From an uncultured Gemmiger sp. (lineage in GTDB: Bacteria; Bacillota; Clostridia; Oscillospirales; Ruminococcaceae): a stretch of 64,000 nt of DNA. Shown here in pieces: positions 33,616 through 43,496 of the stretch (position 1 is the first letter of the stretch; each line of letters opens with the position of its first letter). The stretch spans positions 17,947 through 81,946 of the forward strand of contig CALXHR010000007.1 in NCBI GenBank assembly GCA_944388175.1. Reading direction: 5' to 3'. The notes below the pieces were generated by a model, which did not search any database, had not been told where the DNA came from, and worked only from the letters and a program-made list of their open reading frames with translations. The position numbers and the translations under genes are program-made.

Positions 33616-35982
33616 TCAGGCGTTGGGCAGGTGCCATTTCCAGTCCAAAATCTCGGGCAGGTCCTGGCCCACTTCGTGGATGTACTGCTTGTGCGCGACG
33701 AGTTTGTCGTTCATCTGCTGGATCAGGTACGCCCCGCGGTTGCCCAGCTGCGGCAGGTGCTGGATGGCGTCCTTGACGAGGTGGAAGCGGTCGATCTCGT
33801 TCTGCACGCGCATGTCAAACGGCGTCGTGATGGTGCCCTCCTCGCGGTAGCCGTGCACGCTCAAATTGCGGTTGGCGCGCTCATACGTCAATTCGTGGAT
33901 CAGCGTCGGGTAGCCGTGGAAGGCGAAGATGATCGGCTTATCTTTCGTAAACAGCGCGTCGTAGTCGGCGTCCGAAAGCCCGTGCGGGTGCTGGGTGTGG
34001 GGTTCCAGCTTCATGAGGTCGACGACGTTGACGACGCGGACTTTGAGCTCCGGCAAGGCGTCGCGCAAAATGGTCACAGCGGCCAGCGTTTCCAGCGTCG
34101 GGGTGTCGCCGCAGCAGGCCATGACGACGTCGGGTTCGGCGTTCTGGTCGCTGGAGGCCCAGTCCCAGATGCCGACGCCCTGCGTGCAGTGCTTGACGGC
34201 CTGTTCCATCGTGAGCCACTGCGGGCGCGGGTGCTTGCTGGTGACCAGGACGTTGACATAGTCGCGGCTGCGGATGCAGTGGTCAAAGCAGGAGAGCAGG
34301 CAGTTGGTATCCGGCGGCAGGTAGAGCCGCACGACGTCGGCCTTTTTGTTGGCGATGTGGTCGAGGAAGCCGGGGTCCTGGTGGGTGAAACCGTTGTGGT
34401 CCTGCTGCCAGACGTTACTGGACAGCACCAGGTTCAAACTGGCGATGCTCTGCCGCCAGGGCAGCTGGTTGCAGACTTTGAGCCACTTGGCGTGCTGCGC
34501 GACCATGGAATCGACCACGCGGATAAAACTCTCGTAGCTGGCAAAGAAACCGTGGCGGCCGGTGAGCAGGTAGCCCTCGAGCCAGCCCTCGCACAGATGC
34601 TCGGACAGCATGCTGTCCATGATGCGGCCGTCGCGGGCCAGGAACTCGTCGCCGGGCACGGTGGTGGAGTTCCAGTCGCGGTTGGTCGCCTCAAAGCATT
34701 TGTACAGCCGGTTGGACATCGTCTCGTCGGGGCCAAAGATGCGGAAGTTCTTGGCGTCGGCGTTGAGTTTGAGCACGTCGCGGATGTAGCCGCCGAGCTC
34801 GATCATATCCTGCTTTTCGACGCTGCCGGGGAACGGGATATCCACCGCGTAGTCCTTAAAATCCGGCGTGCGCAGGTCGCGCAGCAGCTTGCCGCCGTTG
34901 GCGTGCGGGTTGGCCGCAATGCGGCGGTCGCCCACGGGGGCCAGCGCCTGCAACTCGGGGATCAGCGTGCCGTGCTCGTCAAACAGTTCCTCGGGCTTAT
35001 AGCTGCGCAGCCATTCCTCCAGCTGGGCAAGGTGTTCCTCCTGGTTGGGGGTGCCGACGGTCAGGTCGATGGGCACCTGGTGCGCGCGGAACGTGCCCTC
35101 GATGGGTTTGCCGTCCACCACTTTCGGCCCGGTCCAGCCCTTGGGCGTGCGCAGCACGATCATCGGCCACTGGATGTGGCCGAGGTCCTCGCCCGCGCGG
35201 GCGCGGCGCTGGATGTCGTGGATCTCCTCAATGACAGCGTCCAGCGTCTCGGCCATCTTCTCGTGCATCGGCAGCGGGTCGTCGCCCTCGACGAAATAGG
35301 GCTTCCACGAGCAGCCGAGGAAGAAGTGTTCGAGTTCCTCGTGCGTCATGCGGCCAAAGACCGTGGGGTTGCTGATTTTGTACCCGTTCAGGTGCAAAAT
35401 CGGCAGCACGGCACCGTCGCCCACCGGGTTCAGGAACTTGTTGCTCTGCCAGCTGGTGGCCAGCGGACCGGTCTCGGCTTCGCCGTCGCCGACGGTGACA
35501 GCGGCGATGAGGTCGGGGTTATCGAACACCGCGCCGAACGCGTGCGCGATGGAATAGCCCAGCTCGCCACCCTCGTTGATGGAGCCCGGCGTCTCGGGCG
35601 CGACGTGGGACGAGATGCCGCCGGGGAAGCTGAATTGCTTGAACAGGCGTTTCATGCCCTCCTCGTCGCGGGAAATATTCGGGTAGACTTCGCTGTAGGT
35701 ACCGTCGAGGTAGGCGTTGGCGACAAAGAAGTTGCCGCCGTGCCCCGGGCCGGAGATCAGGATCATATCCTGGTCATACTTTTTGATGGCACGGTTTAAG
35801 TGCACGTAGACGAAGTTCTGCCCCGGCACGGTGCCCCAGTGGCCGACGATCTTCTTTTTGACGTCGTCGCGGGTCAGCGGGCGGCGCAGCAGCGGGTTGT
35901 CCAGCAGGTACAGCTGGCCCGCGGCCAGGTAGTTGGACGCCCGCCAGTAGGCGTCCAGGCGCTGCAGTTCGGTTTTTTCCAT
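33616..35982 (-). CDS. xfp: Xylulose-5-phosphate/fructose-6-phosphate phosphoketolase
   Basis: A 788-residue thiamine-diphosphate enzyme, the usual phosphoketolase length. Family signatures are visible: [19 protein letters not shown] (about residue 76), [19 protein letters not shown] (about 124), [14 protein letters not shown] (about 165, cofactor and Mg binding) and the [13 protein letters not shown] catalytic stretch (about 530). It splits xylulose 5-phosphate (and often fructose 6-phosphate) with phosphate into acetyl phosphate and glyceraldehyde 3-phosphate. It follows the FGGY kinase and isomerase genes on the same strand, closing a pentose route that yields acetate and ATP. The ATG follows CAAAGGAG. 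Confidence 0.97.
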   Translation of the reverse strand: MEKTELQRLDAYWRASNYLAAGQLYLLDNPLLRRPLTRDDVKKKIVGHWGTVPGQNFVYVHLNRAIKKYDQDMILISGPGHGGNFFVANAYLDGTYSEVYPNISRDEEGMKRLFKQFSFPGGISSHVAPETPGSINEGGELGYSIAHAFGAVFDNPDLIAAVTVGDGEAETGPLATSWQSNKFLNPVGDGAVLPILHLNGYKISNPTVFGRMTHEELEHFFLGCSWKPYFVEGDDPLPMHEKMAETLDAVIEEIHDIQRRARAGEDLGHIQWPMIVLRTPKGWTGPKVVDGKPIEGTFRAHQVPIDLTVGTPNQEEHLAQLEEWLRSYKPEELFDEHGTLIPELQALAPVGDRRIAANPHANGGKLLRDLRTPDFKDYAVDIPFPGSVEKQDMIELGGYIRDVLKLNADAKNFRIFGPDETMSNRLYKCFEATNRDWNSTTVPGDEFLARDGRIMDSMLSEHLCEGWLEGYLLTGRHGFFASYESFIRVVDSMVAQHAKWLKVCNQLPWRQSIASLNLVLSSNVWQQDHNGFTHQDPGFLDHIANKKADVVRLYLPPDTNCLLSCFDHCIRSRDYVNVLVTSKHPRPQWLTMEQAVKHCTQGVGIWDWASSDQNAEPDVVMACCGDTPTLETLAAVTILRDALPELKVRVVNVVDLMKLEPHTQHPHGLSDADYDALFTKDKPIIFAFHGYPTLIHELTYERANRNLSVHGYREEGTITTPFDMRVQNEIDRFHLVKDAIQHLPQLGNRGAYLIQQMNDKLVAHKQYIHEVGQDLPEILDWKWHLPNA

Positions 35983-36023
35983 AGCGTTGTGTACTCCTTT
36001 GTATAAGCGTATCCGGCTCTGCC

Positions 36024-37616
36024 TTACAGCAGGGCCTCGGCGGCGGCGCGCTGCGCCGGCAGCAACCGGCGGTAGCGGGCCAAAAATTGGTCAAACCCGG
36101 CGGCGTCGGCCGCATCGGGCGGCAGCGTGGTGCTTTCGGCCCCGGCAAACACGGCGTCCAGCCAGCTTTCCAGCGGTTCGCCGGTAGCTTCGGCGGCATA
36201 GGCGGCCAGCAGGGCCATGCCCCAGGGGCCGCCCTCGCCGGCGGCCGCGCGCACCGTGACCGGCACGCCCAGCGCCCCGGCCAGCAGTTTTTGCCCCACG
36301 CCCGGCACTTTAAACAGCCCGCCGTGGCCCACCAGGCGGTCCAGGCGCACGCCCTCGCCCTGCAACAGCAGGTCCATGCCGGTGCGCAGCGCCGCCATGG
36401 CGGCGTACAGGCTGGCGCGCGCCAGGTTGGGCAGCGTCAGCGCGGCGTCGGGGCGGCGCGCCAGCAGCGGGCAGCCGGCGTCCAGGCCCAGCACCGGCTC
36501 GCCGGCGTAGCAGTTGTAGCTGACCAGCCCGCCCGCGTCCGGCGCGCCGGCCAGCGCCTGGCGGTAAAACAGCGCGTAGGCTTCGTCGCGGGTCAGCGGC
36601 CGGCCGGCGGCTTCGGCCATCTGGCCCAGCAGGGCCACCCAGGCGTCCAGGTCGCTGGTGCAGGTGTTCACATGCACCATGGCCACCGGGCGGCCGGTGG
36701 GCGTGGCGACCAGGTCCAGTTCGGGGTGGACGGCGCGCAGCGGGTGTTCCAGCACCACCATGGCAAACACGCTGGTGCCGGCGCTGACGTTGCCGGTGCG
36801 CGCCGCCACGCTGCCGGTGGCGGCCATGCCGGTGCCGGCGTCGCCCTCGGGCGGGCACAGCGGCGCGCCGGGCTGCAGCGTGCCGGTGGGGTCCAGCAGC
36901 CGCGCGCCCTGCGGCGTCAGCGTGCCGGCGGGCGCGCCCGCCGGCAGCACGCGGGGCAAAATCTCCCGCAGGCACAGCGGCGCGCCGTGTTCCGCCAACA
37001 GCGCCTGCGCCGTTTGCAGGCGGGCGGCGTCATAATCGCCGGTGGCGGGGTCAATGGGGAACACGCCCGACGCTTCGCCCACGCCCAGCACGGTTTCGCC
37101 GGTGAGCTGCCAGTGGATATACCCGGCCAGCGTCGTCAAAAAGGCGATGCGGGGGACGTGTTCCTCGCCGTCCAGCACCGCCTGGTACAGGTGGGCGATG
37201 CTCCACCGCTGGGGGATGTTGAACCCCAGCGCCGCGGTCAGCGCGGCGGCCGCCGCCCCGGTGCGGGTGTTGCGCCAGGTGCGGAACGCCGCCAGCTGGC
37301 GGCCGGCTGCGTCAAAGGGCAGGTAGCCGTGCATCATGCCGGATACCCCCAGCGCGCCCACGCGCGCCAGCGGCACGCCGTAACGCGCCTGCACGTCGGC
37401 GGCCAGGGCGGCAAAGGCGGCCTGCACCCCGGCCCAGGCGTCGGGCAGGGCGTAGGTCCACCAGCCGTTTTCCAGCCGGTTCTGCCAGGTAAAGTCGCCG
37501 CTGGCAATGGGCGCGTGGTCGGGGCCGGTCAGCACCGCTTTGATGCGGGTGGAGCCGAGTTCAATGCCCAGCGCCGTATGCCCGGCGCGGATGGCTTCGG
37601 CAATGTGTTCACACAT
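36024..37616 (-). CDS. FGGY-family carbohydrate kinase
   Basis: A 530-residue sugar kinase. The N-terminal phosphate loop is [13 protein letters not shown] (about residue 17), [13 protein letters not shown] (about 92) binds sugar, and [13 protein letters not shown] (about 275) plus [21 protein letters not shown] (about 427) belong to the ATPase core. The group phosphorylates ketoses; next to an L-fucose/L-arabinose isomerase-family gene (15 bases apart), a pentulose or deoxyhexulose such as L-ribulose, D-ribulose or L-fuculose is likely. The downstream phosphoketolase favours a pentulose. The ATG follows AAAGGAGGGGG. It is clearly distinct from the XylB kinase at 40.6-42.1 kb. Confidence 0.92.
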   Translation of the reverse strand: MCEHIAEAIRAGHTALGIELGSTRIKAVLTGPDHAPIASGDFTWQNRLENGWWTYALPDAWAGVQAAFAALAADVQARYGVPLARVGALGVSGMMHGYLPFDAAGRQLAAFRTWRNTRTGAAAAALTAALGFNIPQRWSIAHLYQAVLDGEEHVPRIAFLTTLAGYIHWQLTGETVLGVGEASGVFPIDPATGDYDAARLQTAQALLAEHGAPLCLREILPRVLPAGAPAGTLTPQGARLLDPTGTLQPGAPLCPPEGDAGTGMAATGSVAARTGNVSAGTSVFAMVVLEHPLRAVHPELDLVATPTGRPVAMVHVNTCTSDLDAWVALLGQMAEAAGRPLTRDEAYALFYRQALAGAPDAGGLVSYNCYAGEPVLGLDAGCPLLARRPDAALTLPNLARASLYAAMAALRTGMDLLLQGEGVRLDRLVGHGGLFKVPGVGQKLLAGALGVPVTVRAAAGEGGPWGMALLAAYAAEATGEPLESWLDAVFAGAESTTLPPDAADAAGFDQFLARYRRLLPAQRAAAEALL

Positions 37617-37631
37617 CGGCGGCCCCCTCCT

Positions 37632-39119
37632 TTACGCCCAGGGGTTTTCGGTCGGGTAGGGCAGGGCCTTGGGCTGGTTGTAGGCGATATCGCCGATGCC
37701 CAGGTACTTGAACACCTCGAACAGTACCTTGCCGTAATGGCCGAAGGCCACGGCGCCATGGTGCGGGTAGCGTTTCTGCACCAGAACGTGACGGTAGAAG
37801 CGGCCCATCTCCTTGATGGCGAAGATACCGATGCCGCCAAAGGAGCGGGTAGCCACCGGCAACACCTCGCCCTCGGCGATATAGGAGCGCAGGTTGCCCT
37901 CGCTGTCGCACTGCAGGCGGTAGAATGTGATCTCGGACGGGGCAATGTCGCCTTCCAGCGTGCCGCGGGTGAAGTCGGGGTCGCTGCCGGCGGGTTCCAG
38001 CAGGCGATGCTGGATCAGCTGGTACTTGACGGCACGGTCGGCGCACAGCTTGCAGGCCGGCGTGTTGCCGCAGTGGAAGCCCATGAAGGTATCGGTGAGG
38101 GTATAGGGGAACTTGCCGGCGATCTGGTCGTTGTACAGGCTGGCGGGCACGCTGTTGTTAATGTCCAGCAGCGTCACGGTATCGCCGGAGACGCACATGC
38201 CGATGTACTCCGAGAGCGCGCCGTAGATATCGACTTCGCACGCGACGGGGATACCGCGGGACACCAGGCGGGAGTTGACATAGCACGGTTCAAACCCGAA
38301 CTGGCTGGGGAACGCCGGCCAGCATTTGTCGGCAAAGGCTACGTACTGGCGGCTGCCCTTGTGGGCTTCGGCCCAGTCCAGCAGCGTCAGCTCAAACTGC
38401 GCCATGCGGGCCAGCAGGTCGGGGTAGTAGTGCCCCTCGCCCATTTCGGCGGCCATGTCGGCGCAGACGTCGGGGATGCGGGGGTCGTCGGCGTGCTCTT
38501 TGTAGGCGACAAGCAGGTCGAGTTCGCTGTTTTCCTCGACCTCGACGCCGAGCTCATACAGCCCCTTGATGGGCGCGTTGCAGGCAAAGAAATCCTGCGG
38601 GCGGGGGCCAAAGGTGATGATCTTGAGGTTCTGCACGCCGAGCACCGCGCGGGCGATGGGCACGAACTCGGCCATTTTGTCGGCCAGTTCCTCGGCCGTG
38701 CCGACGGGGTATTCGGGGATATAGCCCTTGAGGTGGCGCATGCCGAGATTGTACGAGCAGTTGAGCATGCCGCAGTAGGCGTCGCCGCGGCCGTTGATGA
38801 GGTCGCCGTCGCCCTCGGCCGCCGCCACGAACATGCAGGGGCCGGCAAAGTGTTTGGCGATGAGGGTCTCGGGCGTTTCGGGGCCGAAGTTGCCCAAAAA
38901 CACCGTCAGGGCGTTGCAGCCGGCGGTCTTGACTTCCTCCACCGCGGCGAGCATGTCTTTCTCGTTTTCGACGGTGGTCTGCGCTTCAAACACGTCGAGA
39001 CCTTTGGCCTTGCAGGCGGCGACGATGGCCGCGCGGCGGGCCTGGGAGAGCGTGATGGGGAAGCAGTCGCGGCTGACCGCCACGATACCGAGCTTGACTT
39101 GCGGGATGTTTTGCAGCAT
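37632..39119 (-). CDS. L-fucose/L-arabinose isomerase family protein
   Basis: A 495-residue enzyme of the FucI/AraA superfamily, which interconvert aldoses and ketoses with a divalent metal. Family traits are the N-terminal VKLGIVAVSRDCFPITL, LTVFLGNFGPETPE (about 90), ACEVDIYGALSEYIG (about 292), the DINN motif (about 312) and the C-terminal GHCGN-type element FMGFHCGNTPA (about 337) that supplies metal ligands. L-arabinose, L-fucose, D-arabinose or a related sugar are all possible. With the adjacent kinase, the AraD at 59.8 kb and phosphoketolase, an arabinose-type pentose is favoured. The start ATG follows CAGGAGG. The long upstream region is filled with repeats. Confidence 0.92.
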   Translation of the reverse strand: MLQNIPQVKLGIVAVSRDCFPITLSQARRAAIVAACKAKGLDVFEAQTTVENEKDMLAAVEEVKTAGCNALTVFLGNFGPETPETLIAKHFAGPCMFVAAAEGDGDLINGRGDAYCGMLNCSYNLGMRHLKGYIPEYPVGTAEELADKMAEFVPIARAVLGVQNLKIITFGPRPQDFFACNAPIKGLYELGVEVEENSELDLLVAYKEHADDPRIPDVCADMAAEMGEGHYYPDLLARMAQFELTLLDWAEAHKGSRQYVAFADKCWPAFPSQFGFEPCYVNSRLVSRGIPVACEVDIYGALSEYIGMCVSGDTVTLLDINNSVPASLYNDQIAGKFPYTLTDTFMGFHCGNTPACKLCADRAVKYQLIQHRLLEPAGSDPDFTRGTLEGDIAPSEITFYRLQCDSEGNLRSYIAEGEVLPVATRSFGGIGIFAIKEMGRFYRHVLVQKRYPHHGAVAFGHYGKVLFEVFKYLGIGDIAYNQPKALPYPTENPWA

Positions 39120-39258
39120 GGGAAATACCTCCTGTTTGTTGTTTGGTTGTATCGTTGTGTTTTACTGTCTACGGCAAACGCCCGGCTTACCTGTTCACCT
39201 GCCATTCCCGGGCGGTTTGTAGGGGTTTGCCCCGGTTGGCCTGTTGTTTGCCTTGCTC
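39120..39258 (-). promoter_or_regulatory. Upstream region of the isomerase gene
   Basis: The 5' leader of the isomerase-kinase-phosphoketolase unit; an AT-rich stretch (39125-39175) precedes the start on the minus strand. I see no consensus promoter with certainty. TTTGTAGGGG repeat half modules begin at about 39219. Confidence 0.35.
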
Positions 39259-39905
39259 TGTAGGGCGGGGTCTTGACCCCGCCGCGTCCGGTTGCCTTAT
39301 GAGAACGTTTTTGGATAACGTTGCTGCTCCCGGCCCGGCTCTACAAGATTTGGTTTCTTCTCTTGCCATTCCCCCTTCCTTTTTGTCCGGCCAAAAAGGA
39401 AGCGAAAAAGCCGCCGCTAGTTCCGAGGCGCGGGGCACGGCCAAAGGGGCCTGCGGGCCCCTTTGGAAACCCCGGGGCTCTGCGGGGGTCGCCCGAGACG
39501 GTTTGCGTTCCTCACAAGGCAAAGGCTCTCTGTTACAATACCGTTTCTTTCCTGCCGGTACGGCTCATCCGGGCTCCCGTTCTAAAACCCCGCCCGCGTT
39601 CGCAGGCGGGCCGGTCTGCGGCAAACGCCTGCTTTACACATTTACCTACCGTCTCCGGCCGGTTTGTAGGGGCCGCATGCATGCGGCCCGTGACCGTCTG
39701 CCTTATGGTAACGTTTTTGGTTCGTGTACGCGGTACCCTTATTTGTAGGGGCGGCATACATGCCGCCCGGCAGGGGTGTGCCCCACGCGGGGTTTGCGGT
39801 TGGTTGCCCGTTTCCGCCGCTCTGTAGGGCGGGGTCTTGACCCCGCCGCACATTAAAAATTTTCAAAACCAATAATGTTCGGCGGGCATTCACGCCCGCC
39901 CTACA
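39259..39905. repeat. Intergenic repeat cluster 2 (mosaic of palindromic modules)
   Basis: No gene. It contains a half unit (TGTAGGGCGGGGTCTTGACC at 39259) and the module GGGGCCGCATGCATGCGGCCC (about 39668). GGGGCGGCATACATGCCGCCC follows (about 39748), and a complete TGTAGGGCGGG-bounded unit lies at 39823-39905. Between them lie a TTTTTGTCCGGCCAAAAAGG palindrome (about 39390) and a GGGGCC/GGCCCC hairpin near 39440-39465. The layout and linkers resemble clusters 1, 3 and 4. Confidence 0.82.
39823..39905. repeat. Palindromic element with TGTAGGGCGGG inverted ends, unit 2
   Basis: Bounded by TGTAGGGCGGG and CCCGCCCTACA, with the same two-hairpin interior and AT-rich centre as 32671-32754. The centres differ in sequence while the hairpins are kept. 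Confidence 0.85.
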
Positions 39906-39960
39906 GGGCAGAGCAAACAATCTGCAAACCATGCCCCGTCTTCGCCGCCCGGTTTCCTGT

Positions 39961-40602
39961 TTACAGGCTGCCGGCAATGTCCAGGTTCTCCCCCGTCAGC
40001 ACGGCCGCTGCGCCCTGCGCGGCTTCGGGGGCGTCGGGGTGAGCCAGCAGCCACTTGTTGCAGCCCCACAGGTACGCGTCCTCGTCGGCGCGGGGCGCAA
40101 TGTCCGGCTTGGGGCCGTTGGTGCCGGCAGGCAGCGCCACCAGCACGCGGAAACTGCCGTCTTTCGTTGCCTGGCAGGGCGCGTAGTGCAGCGTGGTGGC
40201 GTACACCTCCACCAGCGTGCCGGCCGGCACCTTAAACGCCCGCACCTTGGCGGTGTCCAGCTTGCCGTCCACGATCTCCTCACGCCGGGCCAGCAGCAGG
40301 ATGAAATCCTCGTTGGCGAGGTTATACTCGCTGTCGCGGTGGTATTCCAGGCAGTTGAGTCTGGTGTTGCGGCCGTTGCACCAGCCCAGCTGGCAGGGCA
40401 TGCCGCCGAACAGATGCTCGCTGACCTGCACGGCGGCGGGCAGTTCCTGCAGCGTTTCGTCCTGCGGGCAGTAGGCGGTGCCGGCGTCGGGCAGCGGGGT
40501 GGCCGCCAGCGCGGGCAGAATTTCCGCCTTGGCGTCCTCCAGCCCCGTAACCACATGGCCGTAGGCCGCGAACGCGGGGTCAAAAACCGATTCGATCTTC
40601 AT
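39961..40602 (-). CDS. DUF4867-like protein, possible pentose isomerase/epimerase accessory
   Basis: A 213-residue soluble protein starting at MKIESVFDPAFAAYGHVV. It has cupin-like features: CLEYHRDSEYNLANEDFILLL (about 110) with His, Glu and Asp, followed by FKVPAGTLVEVYATTLHYAPC with another His. I read it as the DUF4867 family, often found with xylulose kinase genes in gut Firmicutes; a role as lyxose/pentose isomerase is possible but not shown. The start follows AAAGGAG at about 12 bases. It begins one base after the xylulokinase stop, so the two are co-transcribed. Confidence 0.75.
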   Translation of the reverse strand: MKIESVFDPAFAAYGHVVTGLEDAKAEILPALAATPLPDAGTAYCPQDETLQELPAAVQVSEHLFGGMPCQLGWCNGRNTRLNCLEYHRDSEYNLANEDFILLLARREEIVDGKLDTAKVRAFKVPAGTLVEVYATTLHYAPCQATKDGSFRVLVALPAGTNGPKPDIAPRADEDAYLWGCNKWLLAHPDAPEAAQGAAAVLTGENLDIAGSL

Positions 40603-40603
40603 C

Positions 40604-42088
40604 TCACACAGCTCCTTTCGCAAGGTTGGCAAACAGGGTCTTGCAGGCGGGGTAAATCTGCCTGAACTCGGCGTAGCGCGCATTGTACAGCGCGGTCAGC
40701 GCCGGGTCGGGTTCCACGGTTTCTTTCACGTGCAGCATGTTGCGGGCCAGGTCCTGCACCGGCTGCTGGCCGCAAGCCGCCATGGCCAGCAGCGCCGCGC
40801 CGTAGCCGGGGCCCTGCTCGGTCGCCGGCAGGTCCAGCGGCAGCCCCAGCACGTTGGCCAAAATGGTGCGCCACAACGGCGATTTGCTGCCGCCGCCGCA
40901 CAGCGTCGAGCGCGGGATCGCCAGCCCCAGACTGCGCGCAACCTCGACGCTGTCACGCAGCGCAAAGGCGACGCCCTCCAGCATGGCCTGGGTCATATCG
41001 GCGCGGGTCGAATCCATCGTCATGCCGGTAAAGGTGGCGCGGGCGTTGGTGTCGTTGATGGGGCTGCGCTCGCCCATCAGGTAGGGCAGGTAGAACACAT
41101 GGTTGCGGCCCAGGGCTTCGGGCTTGATCTCGGCCTGGGCGGCGGCATAGTCGCCGTCGTGCAAAATATCCTCCATCCACCACTTGTTGCAGGACGCCGC
41201 CGAGAGCATGCACCCCATCAGGTGGAACCCGCCGTCGGCGTGCGCAAAGGCGTGCAGCGCGTTGTGCGGGTCGACGCGGAAGGTATCGGACGAGATGAAC
41301 ACCGTGCCCGACGTGCCCAGGGAAATGTTGCACCGCCCTTCGCCCACGGTGCCGGTGCCGATGGCTGCGGCGGCGTTGTCGCCCGCGCCCGCACAGACCG
41401 TGACGCTTTGCGGCAGGCCCAGCGCCGCGGCAGCGCCCGCCGTCAGCGTGCCGACAGGAGCATAACTCTCAAACAATTTTGGCATCTGCGCTTCGGTCAG
41501 GCCGCACAGGGCCAGCATCTCACCGCTCCAGCGCTTGTGCGCGACGTCCAGCAGCAGCATGCCCGACGCGTCGGAGTAATCGGTCGCGTGCACGCCGGTC
41601 AGCTGGTAGACAAGGTAGTCCTTGGGCAGCATGACTTTGGCGATGCGGGCGAACCGCTCCGGCTCGTGGGTGCGCATCCACAGCAGTTTGGGCGCGGTGA
41701 ACCCGGCGAACGCGATGTTGCCGGTCCAGGCGCTGAGCTTTTCGCGCCCGATGGTGCCGTTCAAAAACGCCACTTCCTCGGCCGTGCGGCCGTCGTTCCA
41801 CAGGATTGCCGGGCGCAGCACGGCGTCGTGCTCGTCCAGCGCCACCAGCCCGTGCATCTGCCCGCCGACGCCGATGCCCGCCACCTGCGCTGCGTCAAAG
41901 CCGGCCAGCAGTTCCGGCACACCGGTAAGGCAGGCCTGCCACCAGTGGGCGGGGTCCTGCTCGCTCCAGCCCGGATGCGGGAAGGCGAGCGGGTATTCTT
42001 TTGTCACGGTGTTGCGCACGCTGCCGTCCCCATCCACCAGCAAAAACTTGCAGGCCGAAGTCCCGAGGTCGATGCCGATATACAACAC
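40604..42088 (-). CDS. xylB: Xylulokinase
   Basis: A 494-residue FGGY kinase that phosphorylates D-xylulose to xylulose 5-phosphate, the substrate of the phosphoketolase in the same region. Signs are YIGIDLGTSACKFLLVD at the N-terminus, GVGGQMHGLVALD (about 74), ILWNDGRT (about 94), ISLGTSGTVFIS (about 255) and FYLPYLMGERSPINDTNARA (about 325), the last typical of XylB, and GGGSKSPLWRTILANV (about 400). The start is best placed at GTG 42088, 8 bases after AGGAGG; a GTG three codons upstream overlaps the ribosome-binding site. A minus-strand TATACT box is at 42124-42129. The AraC-type gene upstream is the likely regulator. Confidence 0.94.
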   Translation of the reverse strand: MLYIGIDLGTSACKFLLVDGDGSVRNTVTKEYPLAFPHPGWSEQDPAHWWQACLTGVPELLAGFDAAQVAGIGVGGQMHGLVALDEHDAVLRPAILWNDGRTAEEVAFLNGTIGREKLSAWTGNIAFAGFTAPKLLWMRTHEPERFARIAKVMLPKDYLVYQLTGVHATDYSDASGMLLLDVAHKRWSGEMLALCGLTEAQMPKLFESYAPVGTLTAGAAAALGLPQSVTVCAGAGDNAAAAIGTGTVGEGRCNISLGTSGTVFISSDTFRVDPHNALHAFAHADGGFHLMGCMLSAASCNKWWMEDILHDGDYAAAQAEIKPEALGRNHVFYLPYLMGERSPINDTNARATFTGMTMDSTRADMTQAMLEGVAFALRDSVEVARSLGLAIPRSTLCGGGSKSPLWRTILANVLGLPLDLPATEQGPGYGAALLAMAACGQQPVQDLARNMLHVKETVEPDPALTALYNARYAEFRQIYPACKTLFANLAKGAV

Positions 42089-42246
42089 TACAGCCACCTC
42101 CTGATACGGTTATTCTTGCCCCCAGTATAGCACACGCGGGCGGGGGTTTCCTTGCCAAAGTGGCTTTTTCGATTAGACGAATTTGCTGTTTTGTGTGGTT
42201 TCAGCATTTTGCCGGTTTTGTGCCGCCGGCTTTGTGCGTTTTGCCA

Positions 42247-42291
42247 AAACGCCCGCCGGGCGGCCCCTGCGGCGGGGCGGCACGGCGGGCG
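42247..42291 (-). terminator. Terminator after the AraC-type regulator
   Basis: On the minus strand CGCCCGCCG pairs with CGGCGGGCG around an inner GC-rich hairpin, then TTTTGGC. It separates the regulator from the xylB transcript. Confidence 0.85.
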
Positions 42292-42317
42292 TTGCAAAAA
42301 TATCACTTTATATCGCG

Positions 42318-43274
42318 CTATTTTTCGACATCCAGGCCGGGCAGCTGCGCCCGGCACCGTTCCAGCAGCTGTAAACTTTGCGCGCGGGTGTAGAACTGTT
42401 CCAGCGAGTGGACGCTGTGGTGGATATGCGTTTCTTCGGGCGCGGGGGGTTGGCGGCGGCGGTATTCCTCCGGCGTCATGCCGAAGCGTTTTTGGAACGC
42501 GCGGGAAAAATAGCGGTAGTCCGAAAACCCGGACGCCGCGTAGACGTCCACCAGCCGGGCGCGCCCGGCGGCGATCTGTTTGCAGGCGGCGTAAAAGCGC
42601 ACGGTGTCGACATAGTCCTGGAAACTCTGCCCCAGCGCCGCGCGCGCAAAGTGCGACGCATACCCCAGCGAGAGCCCCTCGGCCTGCGCAAAGTCCGAAA
42701 GGTTGACTTTGTGGGTGTAGTTTTCGTCCACATAGCGCATCAGGCGCAGCGCACGGTCGTTGCGGCGCTGCTGGCCGGCCAGTTCCCCGCCCGAGAGCAG
42801 CTGGTGGGGCATGCCTTCCACCAGCGCGCCCAGCAGCAGGCAGGCGCAGCCGGCGCAGGTCAGTTCATAGCCGGGGCGCTGTTCCAGGTAGCTTTGCGCC
42901 AGGCGCAGCAGCGTCTGCACCAGCGCATGGTACGCGCCGCGCGGCAGCACGCGGCCCGGGCAGGGCTGCGCAAAGCGCAGCCGCCCCAGCGCCGGGTAGG
43001 CGTACGCCGCCAGTTCGGGCGCGATCTGCACGCACAAAAAGGTGCAGCCGTCCCCCACGGCGCGGAACGCATGCAGCTGCCCGGGGTGGAACAGCACCAT
43101 CTCGCCGGGGGCGGCCTGCAGGCGCGTCTGCTCAATGCGCACGTCCAGCGTGCCCGCCGCCAGCCAGATCAGTTCCAGTTCGCGGTGGATATGCGGCGTG
43201 CGGTAGTGCACGGTGTCAAAAAACACGCGCAGGCCGTTGATCTGCGGGTGTTCTACGATCTCGATCTCACGCAT
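42318..43274 (-). CDS. AraC family transcriptional regulator
   Basis: A 318-residue regulator. The N-terminal cupin (about residues 15-100; HIHRELELIWLAAGTLDVRI and FHPGQLHAF) probably binds a sugar. The C-terminal double helix-turn-helix (about 185-285) includes VNLSDFAQAEGLSLGYASHF and ends with the AraC signature VDVYAASGFSDYRYFSRAFQ. It lies upstream of xylB on the same strand with a terminator between, so control of the pentose genes is a reasonable inference. The ATG follows AAAGGGG. A -10-like TACAAT box lies at 43312-43317 on the minus strand. Confidence 0.92.
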   Translation of the reverse strand: MREIEIVEHPQINGLRVFFDTVHYRTPHIHRELELIWLAAGTLDVRIEQTRLQAAPGEMVLFHPGQLHAFRAVGDGCTFLCVQIAPELAAYAYPALGRLRFAQPCPGRVLPRGAYHALVQTLLRLAQSYLEQRPGYELTCAGCACLLLGALVEGMPHQLLSGGELAGQQRRNDRALRLMRYVDENYTHKVNLSDFAQAEGLSLGYASHFARAALGQSFQDYVDTVRFYAACKQIAAGRARLVDVYAASGFSDYRYFSRAFQKRFGMTPEEYRRRQPPAPEETHIHHSVHSLEQFYTRAQSLQLLERCRAQLPGLDVEK

Positions 43275-43496
43275 GGGCGCGCCCCTTTCCCCGCGTTGCG
43301 GGTTTTATACCATTGTACCGCAGGGCGGGGGCGGCGCGCAATGCACAGCGGCGGATTTTTTCTGTTTTGCACAGGGGGAAACGGGCGGCAAACGCCGCGC
43401 GCCACCTTGCCGCCGCCGCGGCTTTGTGGTATCATAAGGGCAACGCGGCGGCGTGGCCCTGCGCGCCGCCGACCAACCAAAAGAAGGTGCTTTGTA

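Noticed and set aside
32737-35799. Long plus-strand frame across repeat cluster 1 and the phosphoketolase
   Set aside because: It crosses a non-coding repeat cluster and mirrors the phosphoketolase gene.
36087-39263. Long plus-strand frame opposite the FGGY kinase and isomerase
   Set aside because: Composition is that of a shadow frame (Gln, Arg, Val, His, Gly-rich) and the minus-strand proteins are clear family members.
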